From: Actinospineispora eucalypti
GTDB taxonomy: Bacteria; Actinomycetota; Actinomycetes; Mycobacteriales; Pseudonocardiaceae
Length of the DNA: 64,000 nt
Reading direction: 5' to 3'
Assembly: GCA_014208095.1 (NCBI GenBank)
Contig: JACHMT010000005.1
Coordinates: 1 to 64,000, forward strand
Below the pieces are notes generated by a model. It was given only the letters and a program-made list of their open reading frames with translations, was not told the DNA's origin and did not search any database. The translations under genes were made by a program, and so were the position numbers. Below, in pieces: positions 8,511 to 17,322 of this stretch. Each line of letters opens with the position of its first letter. Position 1 is the first letter of the stretch.

Positions 8511-9499
8511 TCGAGACGACGCTGGTGGGCAGTTACCCGGTGCCGTCCTGGCTGCGCGCGGCGCCGTCCCGCGAGGCGCTCGACGACGCCGCCGCCGTGG
8601 TGCTGGCGCTGCAGCACCGGCTGGGCGTGGACCTGCTCACCGACGGGGAGCTGTCCCGGTTCGACATCAACCACCCCGAGACCAACGGCATGATCGAGTA
8701 CTTCGTGCGGCCGCTGGGCGGGGTGCGTTCGGCGGTCGGCCGGGCGGACGCGGCCCGGTTCGCCGCGCAGGCCCACATGGGCTTCCGCGCCCGGCCGGCC
8801 GGGGTGGTCACCGGGCCGCTCGACGAGGGCACGCTGGACCTGGTCGGCGCCTACCGGGTGGCCCGCGCGCTGGCCACCGGGCCGCTCAAGTTCACCGTGA
8901 CCAGCCCCTACATGCTGGCCCGCACGCTGCTGGACGACCACTACGGGGACCTGCGCACCCTGGCCCTGGCGCTGGCCGACGTGCTCGCCGGACAGCTGGC
9001 GGAGATCGACGCCGAGGTGGTCCAGGTGGACGAGGCCAACGTGCCCGGCCGCCCCCAGGACGCCGAACTGGCCGCCGACGTGATCAACCGGGTGCTCGAC
9101 GCCGTGCCCGGGACGCCCGCCGTGCACCTGTGCTTCGGCAACTACGGCGGGCAGCGGGTGCAGTCCGGGCGGATGCGCGAGCTGCTGCCGTTCTTCGCCG
9201 CGCTGCGGGCCGACCACGTGGTGCTGGAGGCGGCCCGGCACGACGTGGACGACCTGAAGGTGCTCGCCGAGGTGCCCGACCTGAAGTTCGGAGTCGGCGT
9301 GATCGACATCAAGGACACCCAGATCGAGACGGCCGACCGCGTCGCCGGGCGGATCGAGCGCGCGGCCGGTTGGCTGGGCGGCGTCGGGCGGATCCGTTAC
9401 GTGCATCCGGACTGCGGGTTCTGGATCCTGCCCCGGTCGGTTGCGGACGGAAAGATCGCCGCCCTGGTCGCGGGAAGGAACCGCTTCCTCGGTGAGTGA
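8507..9499 (+). CDS. Cobalamin-independent methionine synthase-like (MetE C-terminal/UROD superfamily) protein
   Basis: Start GTG 8507 overlaps the transporter stop. The 330-residue barrel matches only the C-terminal catalytic half of MetE. The zinc ligands are all visible: His-x-Cys in VHLCFGNYG, Glu in VVLEAARHD and Cys in HPDCGFWI. The MetE signature GSYPVP is at the N-terminus and DGELSRFD follows. An intact zinc site implies activation of a thiol for methyl or alkyl transfer. The N-terminal domain for polyglutamylated methyltetrahydrofolate is absent, and the operon context is carbohydrate-like, so this is probably not the housekeeping methionine synthase. Removal of a methyl group from the pathway substrate onto a thiol is one hypothesis. 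Confidence 0.75.
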   Translation: MIETTLVGSYPVPSWLRAAPSREALDDAAAVVLALQHRLGVDLLTDGELSRFDINHPETNGMIEYFVRPLGGVRSAVGRADAARFAAQAHMGFRARPAGVVTGPLDEGTLDLVGAYRVARALATGPLKFTVTSPYMLARTLLDDHYGDLRTLALALADVLAGQLAEIDAEVVQVDEANVPGRPQDAELAADVINRVLDAVPGTPAVHLCFGNYGGQRVQSGRMRELLPFFAALRADHVVLEAARHDVDDLKVLAEVPDLKFGVGVIDIKDTQIETADRVAGRIERAAGWLGGVGRIRYVHPDCGFWILPRSVADGKIAALVAGRNRFLGE

Positions 9500-10544
9500 C
9501 CCGGCCACTGACCCGCTCGCCGAACTGGACCGGCACCTCTGGCAGCCCACCGAGGCGGTGATCACCGACCTGGCCGGGCTGCCCGGGAACCTGTTGCTGC
9601 TCGGCGCCGGGGGCAAGCTCGGGCTGAGCCTGGCGCGGATGGCCCGGCTGGCCTTCGACCGCGCCCCGGACCGCGGCCCGGACCCGGGCCGCGAACGCAG
9701 GGTGATCGCGGTGTCCCGGTTCGCCGAGCCCGGCCGGCGCGCCGACTTCGCCGACGCCGGCATCGAGACGATCCCCGCCGACCTGGCCGACCCGGCGGCG
9801 CTGCGCGCGCTGCCCGACGCGGCGAACGTGATCTACCTGGTCGGCCGGAAGTTCGGCACGCACGGCGACGAGTGGACCACCTGGGCGGTGAACACCTACC
9901 TGCCGGCCCTGGTCGCCGAGCGGTTCGCCGGATCCCGGATCGTGGCGTTCTCCACCGGCAACGTCTACCCGCTCACGCCGGCCGGCTCCGGCGGGGCCGA
10001 CGAGGGCACCCCGCCCGGCCCGGTCGGCGAGTACGCGCAGTCCTGCCTCGGCCGGGAGCGGCTGCTCGAGCACGTCTCGCGGGAGCGCGGCACACCGATG
10101 TCCATCCTGCGGCTGAACTACGCGATCGACCTGCGCTACGGCGTGCTGCACGACATCGCCCGCGCGGTGCAAGCCGGCGAACCGGTGGACGTCACCATGG
10201 GCAGCGTCAACGTGCTCTGGCAGGGCGACGTCAACGCGGTCACCCTGCGCTCGCTGCGGCACTGCGCCTCGCCGCCGGACGTGCTCAACGTGACCGGTCC
10301 GGAGACCGTTTCGGTGCGCTGGCTGGCCCACGAGCTGGGCCGGCGGCTGGGCCGGATGCCGGTGATCACCGGCGAGGAGGCGCCGACCGCGCTGCTGTCC
10401 AACTCCGCCCGCTGCATGGCCCGCTTCGGCTACCCGTCGGTCCCGCTGGAACGGATACTGGACTGGACGGCCCAGTGGGTGGCCGCCGGCGGGCCCAGCC
10501 ACGGCAAGCCGACGAAGTTCGAGCAGCGCGGCGGGGTGTTCTGA
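9492..10544 (+). CDS. NAD(P)-dependent epimerase/dehydratase (extended SDR)
   Basis: Start GTG 9492 overlaps the preceding gene by 8 bp, and the product has 350 residues. The nucleotide-binding glycine motif appears as LLLGAGGKLG (about residues 32-41). Later family blocks are VIYLVGRKFGT, VAFSTGNVYP (serine position), GEYAQSCLGRERLL (the YxxxK region is degenerate: Tyr is present, but the position four residues on is Cys rather than Lys) and LRLNYAID. The altered catalytic dyad is a caution against assigning a standard epimerase reaction. It is co-transcribed with the surrounding catabolic genes. Confidence 0.72.
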   Translation: MSDPATDPLAELDRHLWQPTEAVITDLAGLPGNLLLLGAGGKLGLSLARMARLAFDRAPDRGPDPGRERRVIAVSRFAEPGRRADFADAGIETIPADLADPAALRALPDAANVIYLVGRKFGTHGDEWTTWAVNTYLPALVAERFAGSRIVAFSTGNVYPLTPAGSGGADEGTPPGPVGEYAQSCLGRERLLEHVSRERGTPMSILRLNYAIDLRYGVLHDIARAVQAGEPVDVTMGSVNVLWQGDVNAVTLRSLRHCASPPDVLNVTGPETVSVRWLAHELGRRLGRMPVITGEEAPTALLSNSARCMARFGYPSVPLERILDWTAQWVAAGGPSHGKPTKFEQRGGVF

Positions 10545-10545
10545 G

Positions 10546-11532
10546 GTGGAACGCGCGGTGGCCGACGCATTGCGCGACGGCCGGGTGATCCCGGCGCACC
10601 CGCTGGCGCTGACTTCCGACCGGAAGCTGGACGAGGAACGCCAGCGTGCGTTGACTCGGTACTACCTGGACGCCGGCGCCGGCGGGGTGGCGGTGGGCGT
10701 GCACACCACGCAGTTCGCCATCCACGACCCGGCGGTCGGGCTGTACCGGCCGGTGCTCGAGCTGGCGGCCGAGGAGCTGCGTGGGGCCGACCCGTCGGTG
10801 ATCAAGGTTGCCGGGGTGCTCGGGCCGACCGGGCGGGCGGTCCGGGAGGCGGAGCTGGCCGCCGGGCTGGACTACGACCTGGCGCTGGTCGCGGCCAGTT
10901 CCTGGGGGGACGTTCCGGAGCCGGAGGTGTTGGCCGGGTTGCGGGCGGTGGGCGAGGTGCTGCCGGTGTTCGGCTTCTACCTGCAGCCGGCGGTGGGCGG
11001 CCGGGCGTTCGGCGTCCCGTTCTGGCGTGAGCTGGCTTCGCTGCCGGCCGTTCGGGCGATCAAGATCGCGCCGTTCGACCGGTACCGCACGCTGGACGTG
11101 GTACACGGGGTCCTCGCGTCCGGCCGGGCCGGGGAGGTCGCGCTCTACACCGGCAACGACGACGCGATCGTGGCCGACCTGGTCACCCCGCTGCCCGGGG
11201 GTGCCCGGATCGTCGGTGGGCTGCTCGGCCAGTTCGCTGTGTGGACGGCCGGCGCGGTGGCGCTGCACGCCCGGATCCGCCGGCTGGTCACGGCGGGTGA
11301 GCCGATTCCGGCGGACCTGTTGGAGCTGGGGGCGCAGCTCACCGACGCCAACGCGGCGGTGTTCGACGCGGCGAACGGCTTCCGCGGTTGCATCCCGGGC
11401 ATCCACGAGGTGCTGGTCCGGGAGGGTGTGCTGGCCGGCCGCTGGTGCCTGGATCCACAAGAAGATCTTTCGCCAGGTCAGCTGGCCGAGATCGACAGGG
11501 TCTGGCGGGCCTACCCCCGGCTGCGCGGCTGA
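10546..11532 (+). CDS. Dihydrodipicolinate synthase (DapA) family protein
   Basis: Start GTG 10546 is one base after the upstream stop; the product has 328 residues. The sequence fits the class I aldolase barrel of the DapA/NAL family: PAHPLALTSDRKLD near the N-terminus, AGGVAVGVHTTQ in the place of the usual GGTTGE loop, a Schiff-base-type lysine in RAIKIAPFDRYRTLDVV, and YTGNDDAIVADL. The unusual loop suggests a pyruvate- or hydroxypyruvate-lyase acting on a non-standard substrate. As the last gene of the operon it is a good candidate for the carbon-carbon cleavage step. Confidence 0.75.
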   Translation: MERAVADALRDGRVIPAHPLALTSDRKLDEERQRALTRYYLDAGAGGVAVGVHTTQFAIHDPAVGLYRPVLELAAEELRGADPSVIKVAGVLGPTGRAVREAELAAGLDYDLALVAASSWGDVPEPEVLAGLRAVGEVLPVFGFYLQPAVGGRAFGVPFWRELASLPAVRAIKIAPFDRYRTLDVVHGVLASGRAGEVALYTGNDDAIVADLVTPLPGGARIVGGLLGQFAVWTAGAVALHARIRRLVTAGEPIPADLLELGAQLTDANAAVFDAANGFRGCIPGIHEVLVREGVLAGRWCLDPQEDLSPGQLAEIDRVWRAYPRLRG

Positions 11533-11578
11533 CCCGCCCTGAGAGGATGGGCCTCCTTAACATTCGGAGGTGCCCCGC

Positions 11579-13327
11579 GTGTTACCCGTCGAGCTCCCGG
11601 AGAACTGGTGGCGCCTGGACGCGGCGCTCGGCCGGTACCGCGGCGCCTTGATCGGCGGCGTCGCGTTCGCCTTTCTCTCCGCGCTGTACGTGGTCGACCT
11701 GGTGTCCGGGTACGACCGGGTGCCCGGCGACGTGGTGGCCGCCGGGGTGCGGCTGGGCGGGCTGGGCGCGGCCGAGGCCGAACAGACCCTGCGCGCGGCA
11801 CTGGCGCCCAGACTGACCAAGCCGGTGGAACTGGTCGCCGGGACGGAACGCGGCGAGCTCGACCCGCTGGCCGCCGGGCTCGAGGTGGACTGGCCGGCCA
11901 CCGTCGCTCGCGCGATGGACCAGCCGGTGAACCCGTTCACCCGGATCGGCTCGTTGTTCGGCGACCGGGAGGTCGGCGTGGTCAGCCGGGTGGACGACGT
12001 CCGCGCCGGCGCCGCGCTGGACCAGCTCGGCCAGCGGGTGGGCAAGCCGCCGGTGGAGGGGTCGGTGCGGTTCACCGGGCTGACGCCGGTACCCGTGTAC
12101 CCGACCGGCGGGCACCAGTTGGACCTGCCCGGTGCCGTGCGAGCGGTCGCCGACCGGTGGCTGGCCGGTGCGCCGGTCTCGCTGCCGGTGGTGGACCAAC
12201 CCGCGACGGCCAGCGCCGCCGACGTCGACCGGCTGGTCGCCGAGGTGGCCGGGCCGGCGGTGTCCGGCCCGCTGACCCTGGTCGGGGACGGCGCCCGGGC
12301 CACCCTGGAGCCCTCGGAGATCGCGGCGGCGCTGCGCTTCCGGGTGGACGGCGCGCGCGGCCTGGTGCCGGACCTGGACCTGGACGTGGTGCGCAGGGCG
12401 GTGTCCGGGCCGCTGGCCGCCACCGACCGGCCCGGGCGGGACGCGTCGATCGGGTTCTCCGCCGGCGCGCTGACCGTGGTGCCCGCCCAGGACGGCCGGG
12501 TGATCGACTACCCGGCGACCTTCCGTGACCTCGGCGGGGTGTTGTCCCGCACCGACGGGCCCCGCGAGCTCACCGTGGTCTACCAGGCCCAGCCGGCTCG
12601 CGTCACGACCGAGGAACTGCGCAAGGTGCTGGACGCCGGGGAGATGAGCACCTTCACCACCGGCGGGTTCGCCGCCGACTCCGGCCGCAACATCCGGCGC
12701 GCCGCCGAGATGATCAACGGCAAGGTGGTTCGGCCGGGGCAGACGTTCAGCCTGAATGGGGCGACCAACCCGCGCAACGCGGCGAACGGCTTCGTGGAGG
12801 CCGGCATCATCGAGGACGGCGAGCCGGCGCGCGGCATCGGCGGCGGGGTGTCGCAGGTGGCCACCACGCTGTTCAACGCGGCCTACTTCGCCGGCATGGT
12901 GGACATCGAGCACAAGGAGCACAGCTACTACATCAGTCGCTACCCGGTCGCCCGGGAAGCCACCGTGTTCAATGACGTGATCGACGTGAAGTTCCGCAAC
13001 GACACCCCGGGCGCCGTGGTGATCCGCACGATCTGGACCCCGTCCTCGCTCACCGTGAAGCTGCTCGGCACCAAGGTCTACGAGGTCAGCTCGGCCACCG
13101 GCGCCCGGCGCAACCAGACCTCGCCGGACTCGCACAGCAGCGACAGCGACTCCTGCAAGCCCAGCAAGGGCGCGCCCGGTTTCACCGCCACCGACACCCG
13201 CACCCTGCGCGACCTGCGCTCCGGCGAGGTGCGCTCGGAGACCCGCACCGTCACCTACCGCCCGTCCCCCACCATCACCTGCGACGGCGACGACGATGAC
13301 GACGAAGATGACGACGACGAGGACTGA
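11579..13327 (+). CDS. VanW family protein with N-terminal membrane anchor
   Basis: GTG 11579 is preferred over GTG 11570 because GGAGG (11566-11570) then sits 8 nt upstream. The 582-residue protein has one transmembrane helix near residues 20-40 and then an extracytoplasmic region. That region holds repeated peptidoglycan-binding-like (PG_binding_4) segments at about 90-200 and 210-330. A VanW domain follows at about 365-500, with FNDVIDVKFRN and the GIGGGVSQVATTLFNAAYFAGM block. The tail ends in an almost uninterrupted run of Asp/Glu. VanW proteins occur in glycopeptide resistance clusters and in many actinobacteria, but their biochemical role is unclear. No van genes are nearby, so a general cell-wall function is more likely than resistance. 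Confidence 0.85.
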   Translation: MLPVELPENWWRLDAALGRYRGALIGGVAFAFLSALYVVDLVSGYDRVPGDVVAAGVRLGGLGAAEAEQTLRAALAPRLTKPVELVAGTERGELDPLAAGLEVDWPATVARAMDQPVNPFTRIGSLFGDREVGVVSRVDDVRAGAALDQLGQRVGKPPVEGSVRFTGLTPVPVYPTGGHQLDLPGAVRAVADRWLAGAPVSLPVVDQPATASAADVDRLVAEVAGPAVSGPLTLVGDGARATLEPSEIAAALRFRVDGARGLVPDLDLDVVRRAVSGPLAATDRPGRDASIGFSAGALTVVPAQDGRVIDYPATFRDLGGVLSRTDGPRELTVVYQAQPARVTTEELRKVLDAGEMSTFTTGGFAADSGRNIRRAAEMINGKVVRPGQTFSLNGATNPRNAANGFVEAGIIEDGEPARGIGGGVSQVATTLFNAAYFAGMVDIEHKEHSYYISRYPVAREATVFNDVIDVKFRNDTPGAVVIRTIWTPSSLTVKLLGTKVYEVSSATGARRNQTSPDSHSSDSDSCKPSKGAPGFTATDTRTLRDLRSGEVRSETRTVTYRPSPTITCDGDDDDDEDDDDED

Positions 13328-13340
13328 CACCCCCACCCAC

Positions 13341-13404
13341 CTGATTCAGTCACTTCAGCACGCTGATTCAGTGACTCCAGCAGGCTGATTCAGTTACTTC
13401 TGGC
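13341..13404. repeat. Tandem 22-bp repeat family R2, three units
   Basis: Units start at 13341, 13363 and 13385. The first two read CTGATTCAGTCACTTCAGCA and CTGATTCAGTGACTCCAGCA; the third is degenerate at its right end. The period is 22 bp. The array lies between the convergent VanW and MFS genes, and the MFS stop codon (13394-13396) is formed by a variant base in the third unit. Other copies: 15954-15994, 46073-46091 and 54971-55012. Confidence 0.9.
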
Positions 13405-14764
13405 GCGGGCGGCGGGTCAGGGTGAGGTAGGCGAAGATGCCGGCCACCGCCAGGGTGGCCAGGCCCAGGACGCCGACGCGGAAACCCAGTGAACCGCCAC
13501 CGGCGAGCGTCCAACCCAGTGCGGCGACCGAGGAGCCCATGGTCATCGCCACCGAGCGGGCGGTCATGCTGGCCCCGCCGGCCGAGCCGGCCATTCCGGG
13601 CGGAGCGGCGCCGAGGGTGGCGGTGTTGACCGCCGTGTTGAACAGGCCGGCACCCACCCCGAACAGCGCCAGGCGCCAGCCCAGGTCGACCAGTGAGGCC
13701 CCGGCGTCGAGGGACAGCATGGAGAGCATGCCGGCCACGCTCAGCGCGGCGCCGGTGGCGATCACCAGGCGCGGGCCGAACCGGTCGGTGAGCAACCCGG
13801 CCAGCGGGGAGGTCGGCGCGATCGCGCCGATGTAGCAGAGCAGCGCCAACCCGGTGGTCTCCGGGCTGCCGTGCAGCACGTCGGCGATGAAGTAGGGGAG
13901 CAGGAAGAACAGCAGGCCGGCGGACAGGCTCATGGTGAACAGGGTGACCAGCGTGCCGCCGAACGCGGGCCGGCGGACCAGGGCGACCATCGGCCGCGCG
14001 CTGGCCAGCCGGCTCCAGCCGACCGCCAGCCCGATGCCGAGCGCGGCCAGCCCGGCGGCGAGCACGGGCCGGGTGGCGAACTTGTCGAACGCCACCAGCA
14101 GCCCGGTCACCGCTCCGCCGAGCAGTGCCGCCTCGCGCACCAGCGAACGGTCCGGCACCGGCAGCCCCCGTCCACCACCGGTGGGCACCGTGCGCGCGCC
14201 CAACCACAGCACCGCGACCAGCAGCGGCAGCTTGATCAGGAAGACCGCGCGCCAGCCCAGCTCGCTGGCCACCAGCCCGCCGATGGGCGCCCCGGCCACC
14301 CCGCCCAGGGTCATGATCATGATGATGTAGCCGATCGCGCTGCCCCGCTGGTTCTCCCGCACCGAGCAGGTGATCAGCGGCATGTACACGCACACGATCA
14401 ACCCGCCGGCCAACCCCTGGAGCACCCGGGTGGCCAGCAACAGCGGCATGGTGGGCGCGAGGGCGGACAGCACGCTGGCCACGCCGACACCGGCCATGGA
14501 GGCGAGGAACGCGGCGCGCACTCCCGCCCGGTCGGCCCACCGACCGGCCGGGATGGCGATGGCGGCCATGGGCAGCGAGTACGCCAGCAGCACCCACGCG
14601 GTGGTCGCCGGGCTGGCGCCGAGGTCGGCGCCGATGCTGGGCAGGGCGACGGCGGAGATGGTCATCTCCGAGGTCACCACCAGCATGCCCAGACCCAGCG
14701 CCACCACCGGCGCCCACCGCGTCCGGGTCAGCCCACCCGGCTCCCTCACTGCCTCGGTCGTCAT
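13394..14764 (-). CDS. MFS transporter, DHA2 (drug:H+ antiporter)-like
   Basis: The 456-residue protein is strongly hydrophobic with about 12-14 helices. The helix 2-3 loop reads GRWADRAGVRAAF. Helix 4 has RVLQGLAGGLIV, and the helix 5 antiporter motif appears as GGVAGAPIGGLVAS, as in EmrB/QacA-type exporters. It is the last gene downstream of allantoicase on the same strand (34 bp gap), but nothing ties it to allantoin. Export of a small toxic molecule is the likeliest role; a link to purine metabolism cannot be excluded. Confidence 0.8.
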   Translation of the reverse strand: MTTEAVREPGGLTRTRWAPVVALGLGMLVVTSEMTISAVALPSIGADLGASPATTAWVLLAYSLPMAAIAIPAGRWADRAGVRAAFLASMAGVGVASVLSALAPTMPLLLATRVLQGLAGGLIVCVYMPLITCSVRENQRGSAIGYIIMIMTLGGVAGAPIGGLVASELGWRAVFLIKLPLLVAVLWLGARTVPTGGGRGLPVPDRSLVREAALLGGAVTGLLVAFDKFATRPVLAAGLAALGIGLAVGWSRLASARPMVALVRRPAFGGTLVTLFTMSLSAGLLFFLLPYFIADVLHGSPETTGLALLCYIGAIAPTSPLAGLLTDRFGPRLVIATGAALSVAGMLSMLSLDAGASLVDLGWRLALFGVGAGLFNTAVNTATLGAAPPGMAGSAGGASMTARSVAMTMGSSVAALGWTLAGGGSLGFRVGVLGLATLAVAGIFAYLTLTRRPRQK

Positions 14765-14798
14765 GCACCAGACGCTAGAACCTCAACTAACGTAGAGG

Positions 14799-15938
14799 TC
14801 AAGCTCCGGCCAGCGCGCGCACCTCGGCCGGTACCTCGGCCGAGCCGGCCAGCGGGCGGGCGGCGACCAGCGTGGCGGCGGCCGCCCGGTCCAGCCCGGC
14901 CTCCTCGGCCAGCACCCGCAGCGCGAACGCCGGGGGCAACCGGTCGAACCAGCGCGCCGCCAACCCGGCCCGGCCGTGCGCGGACATGTCGCCGTACAGG
15001 CGCAGCCGCGCCATCCCGCCGTCGGGGTACACGTCCAGCCGGACGAGCTCCACCTCCGGCCCGCCGGGCAGCCGGAACCGGTGCCGGGTGTCTGGCTGCA
15101 GCCGCTGGCGGGGGAGCAGCTCGACCCACTCGGACGACCCGGGGACGCGCCCCCGCAGGCTGGCCCAGCCCGGGGCGTTGCCGACGAAGTGGCTGGTGTC
15201 CAACTCGGCCAGGCGCACCGAGCCCGGCCCGGCCAGCCGCACCTCGACGTAGTCGTTGGCGTCGTCGCGCCGGCGCGCGGTCTCCCAGCCCTCGCCCATG
15301 ACCGCGGCGCGGCCGGGGGAGATCAGGTTGCGCGGCGACGAGTAGAACATGTTGCTGCACCCGACCACGTCGCCGCCGTTCTCCAGCGCCGCCAGGTCCA
15401 CCGCGCCGGCGCTCAGGAAGCGCGGGTCGGCCACCGGCTCGCCGTGCACCCGCAGCCGGGCCACCCCGCCGTCCGGGAAGATGTTCAGCCGCACATGGGT
15501 GACGTACCGGTCGGCGGCTGTGTCGATCACGTCGAACGGGTTGCGGCTGTCGCCCTTCACCCCCGACCGCGCGACCAGCTCGAACCAGTCCGCGTCGGAC
15601 AGCTCGGCCGGCGACGGGTGGCCGTCCACCGCCGCGCCCTCGACCGAGATCTCCGGCGGGTAGTTGCCGGTGAAGAACGCGGTGTCCACCACCACGCCGT
15701 GCACCACGCCGGGCAGGCCCAGGCGCACGATCGCCCAGTCGTGCCCCGGTTCACGCCGCCGCCGGGTCTCCCAGCCGTCGTACACCTGGCCCTTGTGGCC
15801 GAACGTGTAGACCGAGTGGGAGGGGTCTTCCGGCTTGATCAGGTTCTCCCGCTCGGCGAACAGCTCGTCGTTCGCGGCGACCACGCTGCCGCCCAGCCGG
15901 CGGGAGGCAAGGTCGACGAGGCGGGTGAACTCGGTCAT
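14799..15938 (-). CDS. alc: Allantoicase
   Basis: The 379-residue protein has two homologous jelly-roll repeats, the allantoicase architecture. The first spans about residues 20-170 (YDGWETRRRREPGHDWAIVRLG, THVRLNIFPDGGVARLRVHG). The second spans about 190-330 (GEGWETARRRDDANDYVEVRL, VRLDVYPDGGMARLRLYGD). It hydrolyses allantoate to ureidoglycolate and urea. A short helical tail (about 330-379) follows. It lies downstream of the allantoinase gene in the hyi-glxR-gcl-allB-alc operon, with the R2 repeat pair in the gap. No urease genes are in the window. Confidence 0.93.
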   Translation of the reverse strand: MTEFTRLVDLASRRLGGSVVAANDELFAERENLIKPEDPSHSVYTFGHKGQVYDGWETRRRREPGHDWAIVRLGLPGVVHGVVVDTAFFTGNYPPEISVEGAAVDGHPSPAELSDADWFELVARSGVKGDSRNPFDVIDTAADRYVTHVRLNIFPDGGVARLRVHGEPVADPRFLSAGAVDLAALENGGDVVGCSNMFYSSPRNLISPGRAAVMGEGWETARRRDDANDYVEVRLAGPGSVRLAELDTSHFVGNAPGWASLRGRVPGSSEWVELLPRQRLQPDTRHRFRLPGGPEVELVRLDVYPDGGMARLRLYGDMSAHGRAGLAARWFDRLPPAFALRVLAEEAGLDRAAAATLVAARPLAGSAEVPAEVRALAGA

Positions 15939-15953
15939 TGATCTCCTTCGGTC

Positions 15954-15994
15954 TGCTGAAGTGACTGAATCACCGTGCTGAAGTGACTGAATCG
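15954..15994. repeat. Tandem 22-bp repeat family R2, two units
   Basis: Two units of TGCTGAAGTGACTGAATC start at 15954 and 15976, exactly 22 bp apart. Read on the minus strand, the first unit encodes the last residues of allantoinase (DSVTSA) and the second supplies its TGA stop (15972-15970). Confidence 0.92.
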
Positions 15995-17322
15995 GCGTGG
16001 GTTAGAGCGCCGGCGTTGGGGGCGGTGGGGGCGCCTCGGAGGTAGGTGGCGCGGACCTGGCCGGTGACCTCGCGGTTCGCGTAGGGGGTTACCGGGTGGC
16101 GGTGGCGGAGGGCGGCCGGGTCGATGGTCCAGGTTGTGTCGGGGGCGAAGACGCAGAGGTCGGCCTGGCGGTCCACCGCGATGAGGCCCCGGTCGGTCAG
16201 GCCGGTGAGGGCGGCGGGGGCCGACGCCATCCAGCGGGTCACCTCGGTCAGGGGGACGCCGCGTTTTGCCGCCTCGGTCCAGACCACGGGGAGGCTCAGT
16301 TGCAGGGAGGCCACTCCGCCCCAGGCGGCGGCGAAGTCGCCGGCGTCCAGGAGCTTGAGCTCCGGGGTGCAGGGTGAGTGGTCGGAGACCACCATGTCGA
16401 TATCCCCGGCGCGCAGCGCGTCCCACAGCCGTGACCGGTTGGCGTCGTCCCGGATCGGTGGGCAGCACTTGAACTGGGTCGCCCCGTCCGGCACCTCCTC
16501 GGCGCGCAGGGTCAGGTAGTGCGGGCAGGTCTCCACGGTGAGGGGCAATCCGGCGGAACGGGCGGCCCGGATCGCCGGCAACGCCGACGCGGAGGACAGG
16601 TGCACGATGTGCGTGCGGCAACCGGTGCGCCGGGCGGTGTCCAGCAGCAGCGCGATGGCGCTGTCCTCGGCGGCCGCCGGGCGGGACGCCACGAAGTCCG
16701 CGTACCGCCGCGCTCCGCCGGTCGGCAGAGACGGTGCGGCGGCCAACACCGCCTCGTCCTCGGCGTGCGCGATCAGCAGGCCGCCGAAGGAGGCGATCTC
16801 GGTCATCGCCTCGAGCAGCCCGGCCGGGTCCAGCGGCGGGAACTCGTCCACCCCGGACGGCAGCAGGAAGCACTTGAACCCGACCACCCCGGCGTCGTGC
16901 AGCGCCCGCAGCTCGCCCGCGTTGCCGGGCACCGCGCCGCCCCAGAACGCCACGTCCACCCAGGGTTGGGCCGCGGCGGCGGCCGCCCGCTTCACCGCCA
17001 GCGAGGGCACGTCCACGGTGGCCGGGATGCTGTTCAGCGGCATGTCCACGATGGTGGTGACCCCGCCGGCGGCCGCGGCGGCGGTGGCCGTGGCGTAGCC
17101 CTCCCACTCGGTGCGGCCCGGCTCATTGACGTGCACGTGCGCGTCCACCAGCCCGGGCAGCAGCACCTCGTCGTCGGCCAGGGTGACGGCCGAGGCGGCG
17201 GCCAGCGGCGGCGCGGACAGGGGCACGATCGCCGCGATCCGGCCGTCCGCCACACCCACCTGGACGGCTCGCTCGCCGCCCGGGAGGACCGCCCGCGCGG
17301 CCCGGAACACCAGATCCAGCAC
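15970..17322 (-). CDS. allB: Allantoinase (dihydroorotase-like amidohydrolase)
   Basis: Start GTG 17322 overlaps the TAG stop of gcl (TAGTG), and the product has 450 residues. Cyclic amidohydrolase metal ligands are visible: HVHV in LVDAHVHVNEPGRTEWEG, the carboxylated-lysine position in GVVGFKCFLLPSG, histidines in LLIAHAED and HIVHLSS, and aspartate in VVSDHSPC. The NEPGRTEWEG block is specific to allantoinases. It opens the allantoin ring to allantoate, the substrate of the next gene. The final codons and the stop are supplied by the R2 repeat, so the C-terminal few residues are probably not ancestral. Confidence 0.93.
   Translation of the reverse strand: MLDLVFRAARAVLPGGERAVQVGVADGRIAAIVPLSAPPLAAASAVTLADDEVLLPGLVDAHVHVNEPGRTEWEGYATATAAAAAGGVTTIVDMPLNSIPATVDVPSLAVKRAAAAAAQPWVDVAFWGGAVPGNAGELRALHDAGVVGFKCFLLPSGVDEFPPLDPAGLLEAMTEIASFGGLLIAHAEDEAVLAAAPSLPTGGARRYADFVASRPAAAEDSAIALLLDTARRTGCRTHIVHLSSASALPAIRAARSAGLPLTVETCPHYLTLRAEEVPDGATQFKCCPPIRDDANRSRLWDALRAGDIDMVVSDHSPCTPELKLLDAGDFAAAWGGVASLQLSLPVVWTEAAKRGVPLTEVTRWMASAPAALTGLTDRGLIAVDRQADLCVFAPDTTWTIDPAALRHRHPVTPYANREVTGQVRATYLRGAPTAPNAGALTHADSVTSAR

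Noticed and set aside
8507..9499. Housekeeping methionine synthase MetE
   Set aside because: The N-terminal half of MetE is missing and the gene is embedded in a LacI-controlled catabolic operon.
11579..13327. Glycopeptide resistance gene
   Set aside because: VanW domains are widespread in actinobacteria, and no vanHAX or vanRS genes lie nearby.
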